The translations under genes and the position numbers were made by a program. From contig NZ_CP142104.1 in assembly GCF_035751725.1 (NCBI RefSeq), positions 2,790,001 to 2,854,000 on the forward strand: 64,000 bases of DNA. The letters are read 5' to 3'. Source of the stretch: Pseudomonas frederiksbergensis. Its GTDB lineage: Bacteria; Pseudomonadota; Gammaproteobacteria; Pseudomonadales; Pseudomonadaceae. This document shows, in pieces, positions 33,958 to 43,679 of this stretch; the first letter of the stretch is position 1; the number at the start of each line of letters is the position of its first letter. The notes under the pieces were generated by a model. That model was not told where the DNA came from. It saw nothing but the letters and a program-made list of their open reading frames with translations, and did not search any database.

Positions 33958-35409
33958 TCAAGGGGCCGGATGGGCGGCGGAGTCGACTTTCGCCTGCTGT
34001 CCCATCGCGGTGCTTCGCAGCAGAAATCGCGCCAGTATCGCCGCAGCCAGCGCAAACATCGCACCGATCAGGAACGCCACCTGATACCCATCATTGAGTG
34101 CCACCAGCGGCGCAAGCTCGGGCGCGGCCGTCTTGGTCCGGTACGCGGCTATGCTTGCCAGCACCGCCAGGCCCACCGACCCGCCCATCATGAACGACGT
34201 GTTGACCACGCCTGAGGCCAAGCCGGAATCCTTGGGTTCCACTTCGCTCATCGCAGCCAGCAACATCGGGTTGAACGCCATTCCCGCCCCCAAGCCCAGT
34301 AGCAACATGCCCGGCAGGATGTCGCCGATGAATTGGCCGTCCAGCGGTGCCCGTGCAAACAACGCCAGGCCGATGGCGGCGAGTAACAGGCCCAGCGCCA
34401 GCGGCGTCCGGATGCCGTAGCGCATCACCAGTCGCGCCGACAGGCCCAGGGAGAAAATCGCCATGATCACGTTGGCCGGCAGGAACGATAATCCTACCTG
34501 CATCGGCGTATAGCCCAGCACTAACTGCATGTAGAGCGCCGACAGGAAAAACCAGGCGAACATCGACGCGGCCCAGAGCACTGCGAGCAGGTTGGCGGTG
34601 CGCAGGTTATGCAGGCGAAACAGGCCCATCGGGATCAAGGGATGGACAATCCGGCGTTCGATGACGATGAAGCCCAGCATCAACAAGGCCGAGGCTGCCA
34701 GCAGGCCCAGCGTGTGGAGAGACGTCCAGCCTTGTTCGTTGCCATTGACCACGGCATACACCGCGACCATCAGCGAAACCGTCGCAGTCACGGCGCCGGC
34801 AACGTCCAGCTGCCCACTGCCTTCGGCGTGCACGGCCGGCAACAATTTCAGGGACAGGGCCAAGACGACCAGGCCTACAGGCAGGTTGACCAGGAAGATC
34901 CAATGCCAGCTCAGCAGGTCAGTGAGCAAACCACCCAGCAACACGCCAATGCTGCCGCCCGCCGCGCAGACGAAACTGTAAACGCCCATTGCCCGCGCGC
35001 GTTCGCCAGGCTCGGTGAACAGATCCATGATCAACGACAAGGCCACCGCCGTGACCACCGCTCCGCCAAGCCCCTGGATGGCCCGGGCGATGATGAGCCA
35101 GGCTTGCGACGGCGCCATGCCGCAGGCCAGCGATGCGAGCGTGAACGCCGCCAAGCCAAGGGTGAACAGGCGCCGATGGCCATACAGGTCGCCCAGGCGG
35201 CCACCCAGCAGCAGGAAGCCGCCAAAGGTCAATAAATAGGCGTTGACGACCCACGCCAGGTCGGCGTCGTCGAATTGCAGGCTGTCCTTGATCGACGGCA
35301 GGGCGACGTTGACCACCGTTCCGTCGAGCACGATCATCAGCACGCCCAGGCACAAGACGATCAAGGCACGCCAGCGCTGGCGCGGGTCAGGGGGAGGTGA
35401 TTGCGACAT
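33958..35409 (-). CDS. DHA2-family (EmrB/QacA-like) 14-TM drug efflux MFS
   Basis: 483 aa with about 14 TM helices. Motif C of drug antiporters (SLACGMAPS... and the LIIARAIQGLGGAVVTAVALSLI segment), helix 1 with the DGTVVNVALPSI motif typical of DHA2, and GGRLGDLYGHRR between helices 2 and 3. It exports hydrophobic or cationic drugs in related cases; substrate unknown. Start at 35409 with AAGGAT upstream; the extension to 35517 is rejected. No periplasmic adaptor gene is adjacent. Confidence 0.85.
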   Translation of the reverse strand: MSQSPPPDPRQRWRALIVLCLGVLMIVLDGTVVNVALPSIKDSLQFDDADLAWVVNAYLLTFGGFLLLGGRLGDLYGHRRLFTLGLAAFTLASLACGMAPSQAWLIIARAIQGLGGAVVTAVALSLIMDLFTEPGERARAMGVYSFVCAAGGSIGVLLGGLLTDLLSWHWIFLVNLPVGLVVLALSLKLLPAVHAEGSGQLDVAGAVTATVSLMVAVYAVVNGNEQGWTSLHTLGLLAASALLMLGFIVIERRIVHPLIPMGLFRLHNLRTANLLAVLWAASMFAWFFLSALYMQLVLGYTPMQVGLSFLPANVIMAIFSLGLSARLVMRYGIRTPLALGLLLAAIGLALFARAPLDGQFIGDILPGMLLLGLGAGMAFNPMLLAAMSEVEPKDSGLASGVVNTSFMMGGSVGLAVLASIAAYRTKTAAPELAPLVALNDGYQVAFLIGAMFALAAAILARFLLRSTAMGQQAKVDSAAHPAP

Positions 35410-35556
35410 GGTTCTTCGATCCTTGAACAGTCCGGTTTCGGGGCTGCCGCAAGCGCGACCCAATCGGTTCGCGTTGCTGGCGCCGCGAGACAGTCTAGTC
35501 GCGAGACGATTCGCCAAGTAGAGGAAATTTGTAATTCTCAGGGAGCGCGCACAAGG

Positions 35557-36510
35557 CTATCCAAGAGCCGGGTCCTGGCGTTTGAACACCAGGGCCTTGA
35601 GGCCACAGGCCGGATCGGCGTCTGGAAATTCCGGAGGATTTTCCAACCGCGCTTCGAATGTCAGCCCAGGCGCTTCACGCATGACGCCGTCGATGAGGAA
35701 GTCCGGTCCGGTGGCCGGGTCGTTGCTGCAGGCCAGGACCGTGCCGTGGGCGCTCAGCAGCTCCGGCAGGCGGCGCAGTACGCGCTGGTAATCCTTGGTC
35801 AGCAGGAAGCTGCCTTTCTGGAAAGTGGGCGGATCGATGATGACAAGATCGTAGGGGCCGCTGTTGATGACCTTGCCCCAGGACTTGAACAAGTCGTGGC
35901 CGAGGAAAGTCACTTGGCCCAAGTCATGGCCATTCAAACGATGATTGTCGCGCCCACGGCTCAAGGCCGCGCGAGACATGTCCAGGTTGACCACGTGCTG
36001 CGCACCGCCGGCGATGGCCGCCACGGAAAAGCCGCAGGTGTAGGCGAACAGGTTAAGCACGCGCTTGCCACCGGCATTGGCCCGCACCCAGTCGCGCCCG
36101 TAGCGCATGTCGAGGAACAGGCCGTTGTTCTGCTTTTTGCCCAGGTCGATCCGGTAGCGCAGGCCACCTTCGGTCAGCGTCCATTCATCGATCGGCTCGC
36201 CCACCAGCCATTGGGTGAGACTGTCGGGCAAGTATCGATGCTGCAAGGCCAGGGTTTGTGCACCGCTGTGTTGCCAAGTGGGCGAGGCGGCCAGGGCTTG
36301 GAGCATCGACAGTAAATCCTCCAGGTGTGCCGCCTCCGGCTCCTTGAACAACGCGACCAGCACTACACCTTGCAGCCAGTCGACGGTGACCTGTTCCAGG
36401 CCCGGCCAGCAGCGCCCGCGCCCGTGGAACAGGCGACGGGTTTCGTCGGGTGCCGATGCCAGCGCCGTCAACAAGTGGCTGTGCAAGGTTTGAAGGGCTT
36501 GAGGGTTCAT
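35557..36510 (-). CDS. Class I SAM-dependent methyltransferase (RlmI/SAM10-like)
   Basis: About 317 aa. The SAM site is VLNLFAYTCGFSVAAIAGGAQHVVNLDMS; the catalytic-region motif is VIIDPPTFQKGSF (D/N-PPx type). This is the Methyltrans_SAM family that includes rRNA cytosine methyltransferases, but the N-terminal PUA domain of RlmI is missing. An RNA substrate is possible and not shown. The start is unsure: ATG 36510 has no good ribosome site, while ATG 36546, in frame, has GGTGG upstream and would add 12 residues. Confidence 0.8.
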   Translation of the reverse strand: MNPQALQTLHSHLLTALASAPDETRRLFHGRGRCWPGLEQVTVDWLQGVVLVALFKEPEAAHLEDLLSMLQALAASPTWQHSGAQTLALQHRYLPDSLTQWLVGEPIDEWTLTEGGLRYRIDLGKKQNNGLFLDMRYGRDWVRANAGGKRVLNLFAYTCGFSVAAIAGGAQHVVNLDMSRAALSRGRDNHRLNGHDLGQVTFLGHDLFKSWGKVINSGPYDLVIIDPPTFQKGSFLLTKDYQRVLRRLPELLSAHGTVLACSNDPATGPDFLIDGVMREAPGLTFEARLENPPEFPDADPACGLKALVFKRQDPALG

Positions 36511-36619
36511 CAGGAAAAAAACGCCAGCGACTCGAAAGGCCGGCATTTTAACCACCGGCGAACCTGGTGCAATCCCTTGATAGCGCAGCGTCGGGGACTC
36601 CCTCGTCACAAAGGTGCTG

Positions 36620-37396
36620 CTAGCCGCCGCTTGTCGCCAGGATGCTCGCCACTTGTTGCGGCTGGCAATTGAGATAGGCCGAGCGCTTGAGCCACGCCGG
36701 GTCGGGGTACCAGGAAAACATGAACTGCCCGCCCTTGAGCTTGTCGATCACTTGCCGCGCCACTTGCGGACGCACGGCGGGACAGCCCAGGCTGCGGCCG
36801 ATGCGACCCTGGCGCACACTCCACAGCGGATTCACGTAATCGGCAGCGTGGATCACGATCGCCCGGTCCCGGGCCAGGTCGTTGAACCCAGGTTCCAAGC
36901 CATCCATGCGCAGCGAATAGCCGTGGGCGCCCTGGTAGCTTTCCTGGGTGCGGAACAAGCCCAGGCTGGACTGATAGCTGCCCAGGCGATTGGAGAATTG
37001 CGTGGCGAAGTTTTCCCCGGATTTCTGCCCATGGGCCACCAGGTCGCGCAAGACCAGCTTCTTTTGACGCAGATCGAAGATCCACAGCCGACGGGCCGTG
37101 GACGGTTGCGAATAGTCGATCACGGCCAGGTGGCGGGCTTGTCGAGCGCCGTTGGCAACTGCGCACTGCATCGCACTCAGGGCACTTTTCAGCGCTTGGG
37201 GATTGAGTTCCGGCGCGGCGTGGGCGAGGCTGTTGTAAAGAGGCTGGGGCTTGAGTTTTTCGGCCAACGCCGGGCTGCACAGAGTGCCAAAGCCCGTCAT
37301 GACCAGGCAGAGTCGACGCAAGAAGGCCGATACCGGTGAAGGCCGCTTGCGATGGCGTTCGTTTGCGGCATCCCGTCCGGTTTTGTTTGTCTGCAT
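36620..37396 (-). CDS. Murein L,D-transpeptidase-type protein (YkuD_2 family)
   Basis: 258 aa. An N-terminal signal or anchor follows a basic stretch (RHRKRPSPVSAFLRRLCLVMTGFGTLCSPALA). The catalytic domain has the His motif VIHAADYVNP and the Cys motif IGRSLGCPAVRP of the YkuD_2 family. Such proteins are predicted to act on peptidoglycan cross-links in the periplasm. It is divergent from a second L,D-transpeptidase with 66 bases between. Start 37396 is the first ATG in frame; the TTG at 37420 is an alternative. Confidence 0.8.
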   Translation of the reverse strand: MQTNKTGRDAANERHRKRPSPVSAFLRRLCLVMTGFGTLCSPALAEKLKPQPLYNSLAHAAPELNPQALKSALSAMQCAVANGARQARHLAVIDYSQPSTARRLWIFDLRQKKLVLRDLVAHGQKSGENFATQFSNRLGSYQSSLGLFRTQESYQGAHGYSLRMDGLEPGFNDLARDRAIVIHAADYVNPLWSVRQGRIGRSLGCPAVRPQVARQVIDKLKGGQFMFSWYPDPAWLKRSAYLNCQPQQVASILATSGG

Positions 37397-37462
37397 GATG
37401 GCGGGTCGTACCTGTCGCAAAATTCACCGTCAACGAGACGGCCATGGATTGGAGTAAAGCAG

Positions 37463-39025
37463 TTGTTTAAAAAGCCCGCATGTTACCTGAGCCTTTTATT
37501 GCTCGTTGCGCCATTGGTCGCTACGGCCGAGGACGGCGATCCGGGGCAGGCGCAAACCACGCTGGCGCAGTTATCTGCCAACTGCCCTGAACTGGCTGCG
37601 AGCGTCGATTTTCCGACGGTCATGAGCCTGCAGTCGCTGTACCAGCAAAACGCAGGCCAGGCGATCTGGGCGGACGATGAGCGGTTACAGGCCTTGCTGC
37701 TCCAATTGCAACAATTGGCGGATGACGGGCTGGATCCGAACCGCTACCCCTTGCCGGGCGAAGGCGCCTACGCCAATGCCGCCTGCACCGACATCGCTAT
37801 CAGCCAACGCTACCTGCATGCCCTGCATGACTTGCGTTTCGGCTATCTGCCACAGAACCGCCTGGAGCCGATCTGGAAAGCCAATCCCCAGTTGCCGGAC
37901 CGTCAAGCCATGGTGCTGCATTTCGCCATCGCGGGCCTGCAAGACCCGGCCGAGGCTTTCGAACTGGCCCGGCCGAGCCTGACGCTCTATCGCAACCTGC
38001 GCGAGCTCTACGCCCGGCAACGGCAGCAACCCCTGGCGGACTGGCAGTCGGTGCCCGGCGGCCCGCTCTTGCAACCCGACAAGCGCGACGCCCGCGTACC
38101 GGCGCTCGCCCGGCGCTTGTTCAACGAAGGCTACCTGAGCGTGCCGCCACTCGACGCCGACGAGCACTACAGCCCGAGCCTCGTGGAGGCGATGAAGAGT
38201 TTCCAACTTCATCATTCGCTGCAAGCCGATGGGGTAGTGGGGCCCTGGACCGTCACCGAGCTCAACATTAGCCCAGCCATGCGTCGCGAGCAGTTGCGCA
38301 TCAACCTTGAACGCATGCGCTGGCTGGCGCAGGACCTGGAGCCCGATAGCGTGCTGGTCAACGTGGCGGCGGCGCAACTGACGGTTTACCAGGGCGGCGC
38401 CCCCGTGTGGCAAACCCGCACCCAGGTGGGGCGTGCCGAACGTCAGACGCCGTTGATCAAATCGCGCATCACCCGCCTGACACTCAACCCCTCGTGGACG
38501 ATCCCGCCGACCATCATGCGCGAGGACAAACTCCCCGAGATTCGCCGCGACCCGGAGTTCCTGGCGCGGCATAACCTGCGGGTCATCGATCGGGATGGCT
38601 TGCCGCTGGCAGTGGAGAATATCGACTGGGAACACCCCGGTGATCTCATGCTGCGCCAGGACCCTGGTTCGAAGAATCCCTTGGGTAAATTGGTCGTGCG
38701 CTTTCCCAACCCATTTTCCGTGTACCTGCATGACACGCCCAGCCAGGCGTTGTTCAGCAAAAGTCCTCGGGCCTTCAGCTCTGGCTGTGTGCGCATCGAG
38801 CAGGTCATGCACATGCGGGACCTGCTCCTAACCTCGGCAGAACGCAAGCGGACCGACACGCTGCTGGCCAGCGAACTGACCCATGAGTTCAGGCTGGCCA
38901 AGCCCGTGCCGATCCTGCTGGGCTATTGGACAGTGCAAGCGGACAGCCAGGGTCGGGCGGTGTATATCCCGGATATCTACCAACGCGATGTCGCCCTGTC
39001 GGCCGCTGACCGCCGTGCGCTCTGA
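37463..39025 (+). CDS. L,D-transpeptidase, YcbB/LdtD type
   Basis: 520 aa. Signal peptide (LSLLLLVAPLVATA), an N-terminal scaffold domain, a peptidoglycan-binding helix bundle (SLVEAMKSFQLHHSLQADGVVGPWTVTELN), and a YkuD domain ending with SKSPRAFSSGCVRIEQ, the catalytic Cys motif, with the His in YLHDTPS. Makes 3-3 meso-DAP cross-links in related enzymes. The start is TTG 37463, with GGAG at 37451-37454 eight bases away; no ATG or GTG in frame is better. Divergent from the YkuD_2 gene. Confidence 0.87.
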   Translation: MFKKPACYLSLLLLVAPLVATAEDGDPGQAQTTLAQLSANCPELAASVDFPTVMSLQSLYQQNAGQAIWADDERLQALLLQLQQLADDGLDPNRYPLPGEGAYANAACTDIAISQRYLHALHDLRFGYLPQNRLEPIWKANPQLPDRQAMVLHFAIAGLQDPAEAFELARPSLTLYRNLRELYARQRQQPLADWQSVPGGPLLQPDKRDARVPALARRLFNEGYLSVPPLDADEHYSPSLVEAMKSFQLHHSLQADGVVGPWTVTELNISPAMRREQLRINLERMRWLAQDLEPDSVLVNVAAAQLTVYQGGAPVWQTRTQVGRAERQTPLIKSRITRLTLNPSWTIPPTIMREDKLPEIRRDPEFLARHNLRVIDRDGLPLAVENIDWEHPGDLMLRQDPGSKNPLGKLVVRFPNPFSVYLHDTPSQALFSKSPRAFSSGCVRIEQVMHMRDLLLTSAERKRTDTLLASELTHEFRLAKPVPILLGYWTVQADSQGRAVYIPDIYQRDVALSAADRRAL

Positions 39026-39037
39026 CTGCCGGGTCTT

Positions 39038-39670
39038 TCAGGCGCACTCGACTTCGGCTTCCATGCGGGCTGGCTCGCCGGCTGTCGAGAACAACCGCTG
39101 ACCGAGGGCATGTGCCGTTTCCAGGTGGAGTTTCGGATCGAGGCTCTCCGATTCAAGCAATCTGTTGGAGCTCACCACGCGGGCGCCGCAGTATTCAAAA
39201 ATCCCATGTTCAATTTGCGTGACCATCGCCTGGTCGTAGCCATGACGTTCAAAACTGCCAGCATCGGCGCCACCGACGGCCACCAGATGAACCCGCAGGC
39301 GCTGGAGCTTCTGAACAAAAGGTTGATCGGGTATGAAGTCGAACGCCCAGCCATTGGAAAATACCCGGTCGATCCAGCCTTTGAGCAGTGCCGGCATCGA
39401 CCACCAATAAATCGGGTAGACCACGACCAACGCGTCGGCACGGTCAATTCGGGCCTGCTCGGCCAGGACATCGGCGGCCGGAGCTGCTTCGCGGTGATGA
39501 ACCGCCGCGTCGGCAAAATCAAAGCGCGGGTCGAACCCCTCGGCAGCGAGGTCGGCTATCTCGAAGGTATGCGCCGGATTGGCTTGAACGACCCCGTTGC
39601 CAATGGCTTGGGCAAGCGAATGGGTCAGAGAATCGGGGTTATGGTGAGCAACGACGATAAGGGCATGCAT
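39038..39670 (-). CDS. NAD(P)H dehydrogenase (quinone), flavodoxin fold
   Basis: 210 aa. MHALIVVAHHNPDSLTHSLAQAI and VYPIYWWSMPALLKGWIDRVFSNGWAF are the flavin-binding landmarks of the NQO/KefF/MdaB-type family. Probably reduces quinones or electrophilic xenobiotics by two electrons with FMN or FAD. Start at 39670 with an AAGGA site. Divergent from a TetR gene across a region with tandem palindromes, so probably repressed by it and induced by an electrophile. Confidence 0.83.
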   Translation of the reverse strand: MHALIVVAHHNPDSLTHSLAQAIGNGVVQANPAHTFEIADLAAEGFDPRFDFADAAVHHREAAPAADVLAEQARIDRADALVVVYPIYWWSMPALLKGWIDRVFSNGWAFDFIPDQPFVQKLQRLRVHLVAVGGADAGSFERHGYDQAMVTQIEHGIFEYCGARVVSSNRLLESESLDPKLHLETAHALGQRLFSTAGEPARMEAEVECA

Positions 39671-39722
39671 GTTGAAATTCCTTCTGGTGTCGCACAGTGT
39701 CAAGCGGGTATGCTTGGTTAAG

Positions 39723-39749
39723 TTACTGAACGTAAGTTACTACTGGTAA
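39723..39749. promoter_or_regulatory. Tandem TTAC-N5-GTAA operators
   Basis: Two palindromes TTAC-N5-GTAA at 39723-39735 and 39737-39749, 14 bases apart, lie within three 14-base direct repeats (39719-39760). They abut the TetR start codon and fall 53 bases upstream of the quinone reductase. Two dimers of the TetR protein could bind on the same face or cooperatively. Confidence 0.6.
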
Positions 39750-39756
39750 AGTTAGC

Positions 39757-40386
39757 ATGTCAACCCATGAAGAAAATACGCGGCCCGATGCCGCGCCCCG
39801 TCGGCGTCTGTCGCACTTCGATCGGCATCGGCAATTACTGGAGGTCGCCTGGCGCATGGTTCGCGAAGAAGGTAGCGAAGCGCTGACCCTGGCGCGCCTG
39901 GCGGACCAGGCTGGCGTGACCAAACCCATCGTCTACAACCACTTCATAACCCGGTCGGGGCTATTGGCCGCGCTTTATCAAGATTTCGATGTCCGCCAGA
40001 CTGCCTTGATGGAGGCCGCGATTGACGCCAGTGAACCGGACCTGCAAAGCCGCGCGCAGGTGACAGCCGATTCCTTCGTGGAGTGCGTCCTGCTCCAAGG
40101 AAGGGAGATCCCAGGTGCCATCGCGGCCTTGAGCGGTTCACCCGAACTTGAGCGCATGAAGAGGGAATGTGAACGCAGTTTCCTGGAAAAATGTCGCTCG
40201 GTGCTTGAACCCTTCGCCGGGACCGGGCGGCTTTCCCAAGCGAGCCTGCGGGCGATGCTGGGGGCGGCGGAGGCCTTGTCCGACGCGGCGGCCAATGGGG
40301 AAATCAGCGCCCAGGAGGCCAAGCGCGAATTGTTCGTGACCATCGTTGCGATGGTCGAGCGCGCTGCTGGGAAAGCTTCAAGCTGA
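39757..40386 (+). CDS. TetR-family repressor
   Basis: 209 aa. N-terminal helix-turn-helix LARLADQAGVTKPIVYNHFITRSGLLAALY and a variable helical ligand domain. Divergent from the quinone reductase, with the tandem operator reaching its start codon, so it should repress both genes. No strong ribosome site precedes the ATG (the third operator repeat occupies that place), which suggests low expression. Confidence 0.85.
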   Translation: MSTHEENTRPDAAPRRRLSHFDRHRQLLEVAWRMVREEGSEALTLARLADQAGVTKPIVYNHFITRSGLLAALYQDFDVRQTALMEAAIDASEPDLQSRAQVTADSFVECVLLQGREIPGAIAALSGSPELERMKRECERSFLEKCRSVLEPFAGTGRLSQASLRAMLGAAEALSDAAANGEISAQEAKRELFVTIVAMVERAAGKASS

Positions 40387-40534
40387 ACCACCGCCATCGC
40401 TCAAACAGATTTCCCAACAAGAAAAAACGAACCCCAGGCACCTTTTCCGGTTCTTAACTGATGTCCCTCGATAACAGGGGCATCAGGCGGGGCCGCGGTC
40501 TTGCCCACCAAACACTGCGATCAGAGGAGGCGAC

Positions 40535-42061
40535 ATGCCCAACTCCTTCCATTCGCCCTGGTGGAAGAACGCTGTGATCTACCAGGTTTATCCTCGCTCC
40601 TTTGCCGATGCCAACGGCGATGGCATTGGCGATCTTCCCGGTTTGACCGCACGCCTGGACCATTTGCAACGCCTGGGCGTCGACGCGTTATGGCTGTCGC
40701 CGGTGTACCGCTCGCCGATGTGTGACGCCGGCTATGACATTTGTGATTACACCGACGTCGATCCGCTGTTCGGCAACCTGTCTGACCTCGACACCTTGAT
40801 TGCCAAGGCCCATGAGCGCGGGTTGAAGGTGCTGCTCGACTTCGTGCCGAACCACACGTCCGACCAGCACCCCTGGTTCATCGAGTCGCGTTCCAGCCGC
40901 GACAATCCCAAGCGCGACTGGTACATCTGGCGCGACCAGCCCAACAATTGGCGGGCGTCGATCGATGGCGGCAGCGCCTGGACCTGGGACGAGAACAGCC
41001 AGCAGTACTACCTGCACTTTTTCCTGCCGCAACAACCGGATCTCAATTGGCACAACCCCGAAGTGGTGGCTGCCATGCATGAGGTCCTGCATTTCTGGCT
41101 GGAACGCGGCGTGGACGGGTTTCGCGTCGACGTGGTGCATTGTGTCGGCAAAGACCAGGGTTTCGCCGACGACCCGCGCTGCATGGCCGGCGAAACCATG
41201 GTGAAGATCAATGACCAGCCCTACAGCCATGAAGTGCTGCGCGGATTGCGCCGCCTCGTTGACAGCTATCCCGGCGAGCGGGTGCTGATCGGCGAAGTGA
41301 ACATTCGCTCCACGGCGCAGGTGGCGGCTTATTATGGCGCCAGTGACGAGCTGCACATGTCGTTCAATTTCCCTCCGCTGGATGCCCCTTGGGACCCGGT
41401 GGTGTTTCGCATGTGCATCCGCGAAGTGGAAAACGACCTCGGCCCCTTGCAGGCCTGGCCGACCTGGGTGCTGTCCAACCACGACAACAGCCGCCACCGC
41501 AGTCGCTACGGCGGCTCGCTGCGCCGGGCCCGGGCTGCGGCGGTGATGTTGCTGACGCTGCGCGGCACGCCTTTCATCTATCAAGGCGAAGAACTGGGGT
41601 TGGAAGATACCCAAGTGACCGCCCAGACGCGCGTCGATCCTGGCGGGCGGGATGGCAGCCGGGCACCGTTGCCATGGACTGCACAAGCGCCGCACGGTTG
41701 GTCGGGACAGGCGCCGTGGTTGCCGTTCGCCGCGAACGCCGACGTACTGTCGGTGGAGGCCCAGGAGAGGGCCGACGATTCGGTACTGGCGCTCTACCGA
41801 CGCTTGCTGGCCTGCCGTCGCAACAGCCTGGCGCTGCGCCTGGGCGGCTGGGAAGAACTGCCGTCGCACCCGCAAGTGCTGGCTTATCGTCGCCATTGCG
41901 AGGGGGACGAGCGCCTGGTTTGCATCAACTTTGCCGACAGCGAACACACCTTCCCCCTGGCCGACCCCTGGCGCGTGGAAGTCGCCAGCGACGGGGCGGA
42001 TGAAGGCCAGCCGTTCAGCGGTCGACTGGCCGCCGAGCAGGCCGTGATCCTGTGTCGATAA
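40535..42061 (+). CDS. GH13 alpha-glucosidase-type enzyme
   Basis: 508 aa. The TIM barrel begins WWKNAVIYQVYPRSFADANGDGIGD. The catalytic set is visible: DGFRVDVVH (nucleophile Asp), LIGEVN (acid/base Glu) and LSNHDNSR (third Asp); DFVPNHTSDQHPWF is conserved region I. Of the oligo-1,6-glucosidase/alpha-glucosidase type acting on small alpha-glucosides; exact linkage is open. Strong AGAGGAGG ribosome site. Followed after 10 bases by a second GH13 gene, so an operon. Confidence 0.85.
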   Translation: MPNSFHSPWWKNAVIYQVYPRSFADANGDGIGDLPGLTARLDHLQRLGVDALWLSPVYRSPMCDAGYDICDYTDVDPLFGNLSDLDTLIAKAHERGLKVLLDFVPNHTSDQHPWFIESRSSRDNPKRDWYIWRDQPNNWRASIDGGSAWTWDENSQQYYLHFFLPQQPDLNWHNPEVVAAMHEVLHFWLERGVDGFRVDVVHCVGKDQGFADDPRCMAGETMVKINDQPYSHEVLRGLRRLVDSYPGERVLIGEVNIRSTAQVAAYYGASDELHMSFNFPPLDAPWDPVVFRMCIREVENDLGPLQAWPTWVLSNHDNSRHRSRYGGSLRRARAAAVMLLTLRGTPFIYQGEELGLEDTQVTAQTRVDPGGRDGSRAPLPWTAQAPHGWSGQAPWLPFAANADVLSVEAQERADDSVLALYRRLLACRRNSLALRLGGWEELPSHPQVLAYRRHCEGDERLVCINFADSEHTFPLADPWRVEVASDGADEGQPFSGRLAAEQAVILCR

Positions 42062-42071
42062 GGAGTCACTG

Positions 42072-43679
42072 ATGAACGCCAACTGGCACCGAAATACCTT
42101 GATCTATCAGATCGATCCCTCCTTGTTCTACGACAGCAACGGCGATGGCCGTGGCGACTTGAAGGGCATCATCCAGCAACTCGATTACCTGCAAGCGTTG
42201 GGCGTCGGTGCGCTATGGCTGATGCCGCTGTATCGGTCACCGTTCAAGGACGCCGGTTACGACGTCAGCGATTTCATGGCGCTGGACCCGCGCTTTGGCA
42301 GCGAAGAAGACTTGCGCCAGTTGATCGTGCAGGCCGGTCAGCGCGGCATTCGCGTCATCCTTGAACTGGTCGTGCAGCACACCAGTGACCAGCATCCCTG
42401 GTTCCTCCGGGCGCGGCGGGACAAGGACAGCGTCTATCGCGATTACTACCTGTGGTCCGATACGCCGGTGGACGACGGCAACCAGCCGATTTTTCCATCA
42501 GTGGAAGACAGCATCTGGCGCTGGGACGAACAGGCCGGCCAGTACTATCGGCATCTGTTCTACCGGCATGAGCCGGACCTCAACCTGGCGAACCCGCGCG
42601 TGGTCGAGGAGATCGAGCGCATCATGGTCCATTGGCTGGAGCTGGGCATCGCCGGCTTTCGCCTCGATGCGGCCTCGCATTTGGTCGAGCAGGCCGGAGG
42701 CGGCGATGAAGAGCAGGGCGTCTGGGTGCTCGACCGGTTCTACCAATGCATGACCGGCATCAACCCCGAAGGCGTCTTGATGGGCGAAGTGGACGTCGAG
42801 CCCGAGCGCTACAGCCATTACTTCGGTACGGGCGAACGCTTGGGCCTGGTCCTGGATTTCTGGGTGAACAATCATCTGTTCCTGGCGTTGGCCCGTGGCG
42901 AAGCCGAGCCGTTGCAGCGGGCCATCACCCGCCGGCCCGCGCCACCGGACGGCGCGAACTATGCCGTGTGGCTGCGCAATCACGACGAGCTCGACCTGGA
43001 GCGCTTGAGTGAGCAGGAGCGAGAGGAAGTGATGCAGGCGTTCGCCCCGGAGCCAGACATGCGCCTGTACGGCCGCGGCATCCGTCGACGCCTGGCGCCG
43101 ATGCTCAACGGCGACGTGCGGCGCCAGGCACTGGCCCAGGCAGTGTTGTTGTCGCTGCCGGGGACGCCGATCGTGCGCTACGGCGAAGAAATCGGCATGG
43201 GCGACGACCTGTCCCGCCCCGAGCGCCTGTCGGTGCGCACGCCCATGCAGTGGAGCAACGAAGCCAATGCCGGGTTTTCCTCGGCCCAACGCCTGGCCGC
43301 CCCGGTAATCGATGAAGGGCCCTTTGCCTACACGCGATTGAATGTGGAAGAGCAGCAGGATGACCCCGATTCGCTGTTGGCTCGGGCCCGTCGATTGTTG
43401 TTGGCACGGACCCGGTTGAACGAAGTCGGCGATGGCCAGGCACGGCTGTTGACGGTCGATCATCCGGCGGTGTTCGCCATCGCGCATGAGTGCGAAGCCA
43501 CCTCGGTGATGCTGGCGAACCTTGGCACGGAAACGGTCAGCGTGCAGTTGCGCGAACTGGATTTGCAGGGATACGAGCAAGTGCTCTCGGACAGTCCGTA
43601 TCCAGCCACGGCCCCTTCGAAGCTGACGCTGAACGGTTACGGTTATCGATGGTTCCGACGCGCAGGCTCAGAAGAGTAG
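42072..43679 (+). CDS. GH13 trehalose synthase-like enzyme
   Basis: 535 aa. WHRNTLIYQIDPSLFYDSNGDGRGDLKGI; catalytic GFRLDAASHL, LMGEVD and LRNHDELDLE; ELVVQHTSDQHPWF. The HDELDLE block and general layout recall trehalose synthase (maltose to trehalose isomerisation), but the first beta strand reads YQIDPSLF where trehalose synthases have Y-x-VRSF, so a related transglucosidase is possible. Ribosome site AAGGAG. Its last 12 bases overlap the convergent SDR gene. Confidence 0.78.
   Translation: MNANWHRNTLIYQIDPSLFYDSNGDGRGDLKGIIQQLDYLQALGVGALWLMPLYRSPFKDAGYDVSDFMALDPRFGSEEDLRQLIVQAGQRGIRVILELVVQHTSDQHPWFLRARRDKDSVYRDYYLWSDTPVDDGNQPIFPSVEDSIWRWDEQAGQYYRHLFYRHEPDLNLANPRVVEEIERIMVHWLELGIAGFRLDAASHLVEQAGGGDEEQGVWVLDRFYQCMTGINPEGVLMGEVDVEPERYSHYFGTGERLGLVLDFWVNNHLFLALARGEAEPLQRAITRRPAPPDGANYAVWLRNHDELDLERLSEQEREEVMQAFAPEPDMRLYGRGIRRRLAPMLNGDVRRQALAQAVLLSLPGTPIVRYGEEIGMGDDLSRPERLSVRTPMQWSNEANAGFSSAQRLAAPVIDEGPFAYTRLNVEEQQDDPDSLLARARRLLLARTRLNEVGDGQARLLTVDHPAVFAIAHECEATSVMLANLGTETVSVQLRELDLQGYEQVLSDSPYPATAPSKLTLNGYGYRWFRRAGSEE

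Noticed and set aside
37444..37470. Eight-codon upstream reading frame overlapping the LdtD-type start
   Set aside because: It has no ribosome site of its own and the overlap can arise by chance; no evidence for a leader peptide.
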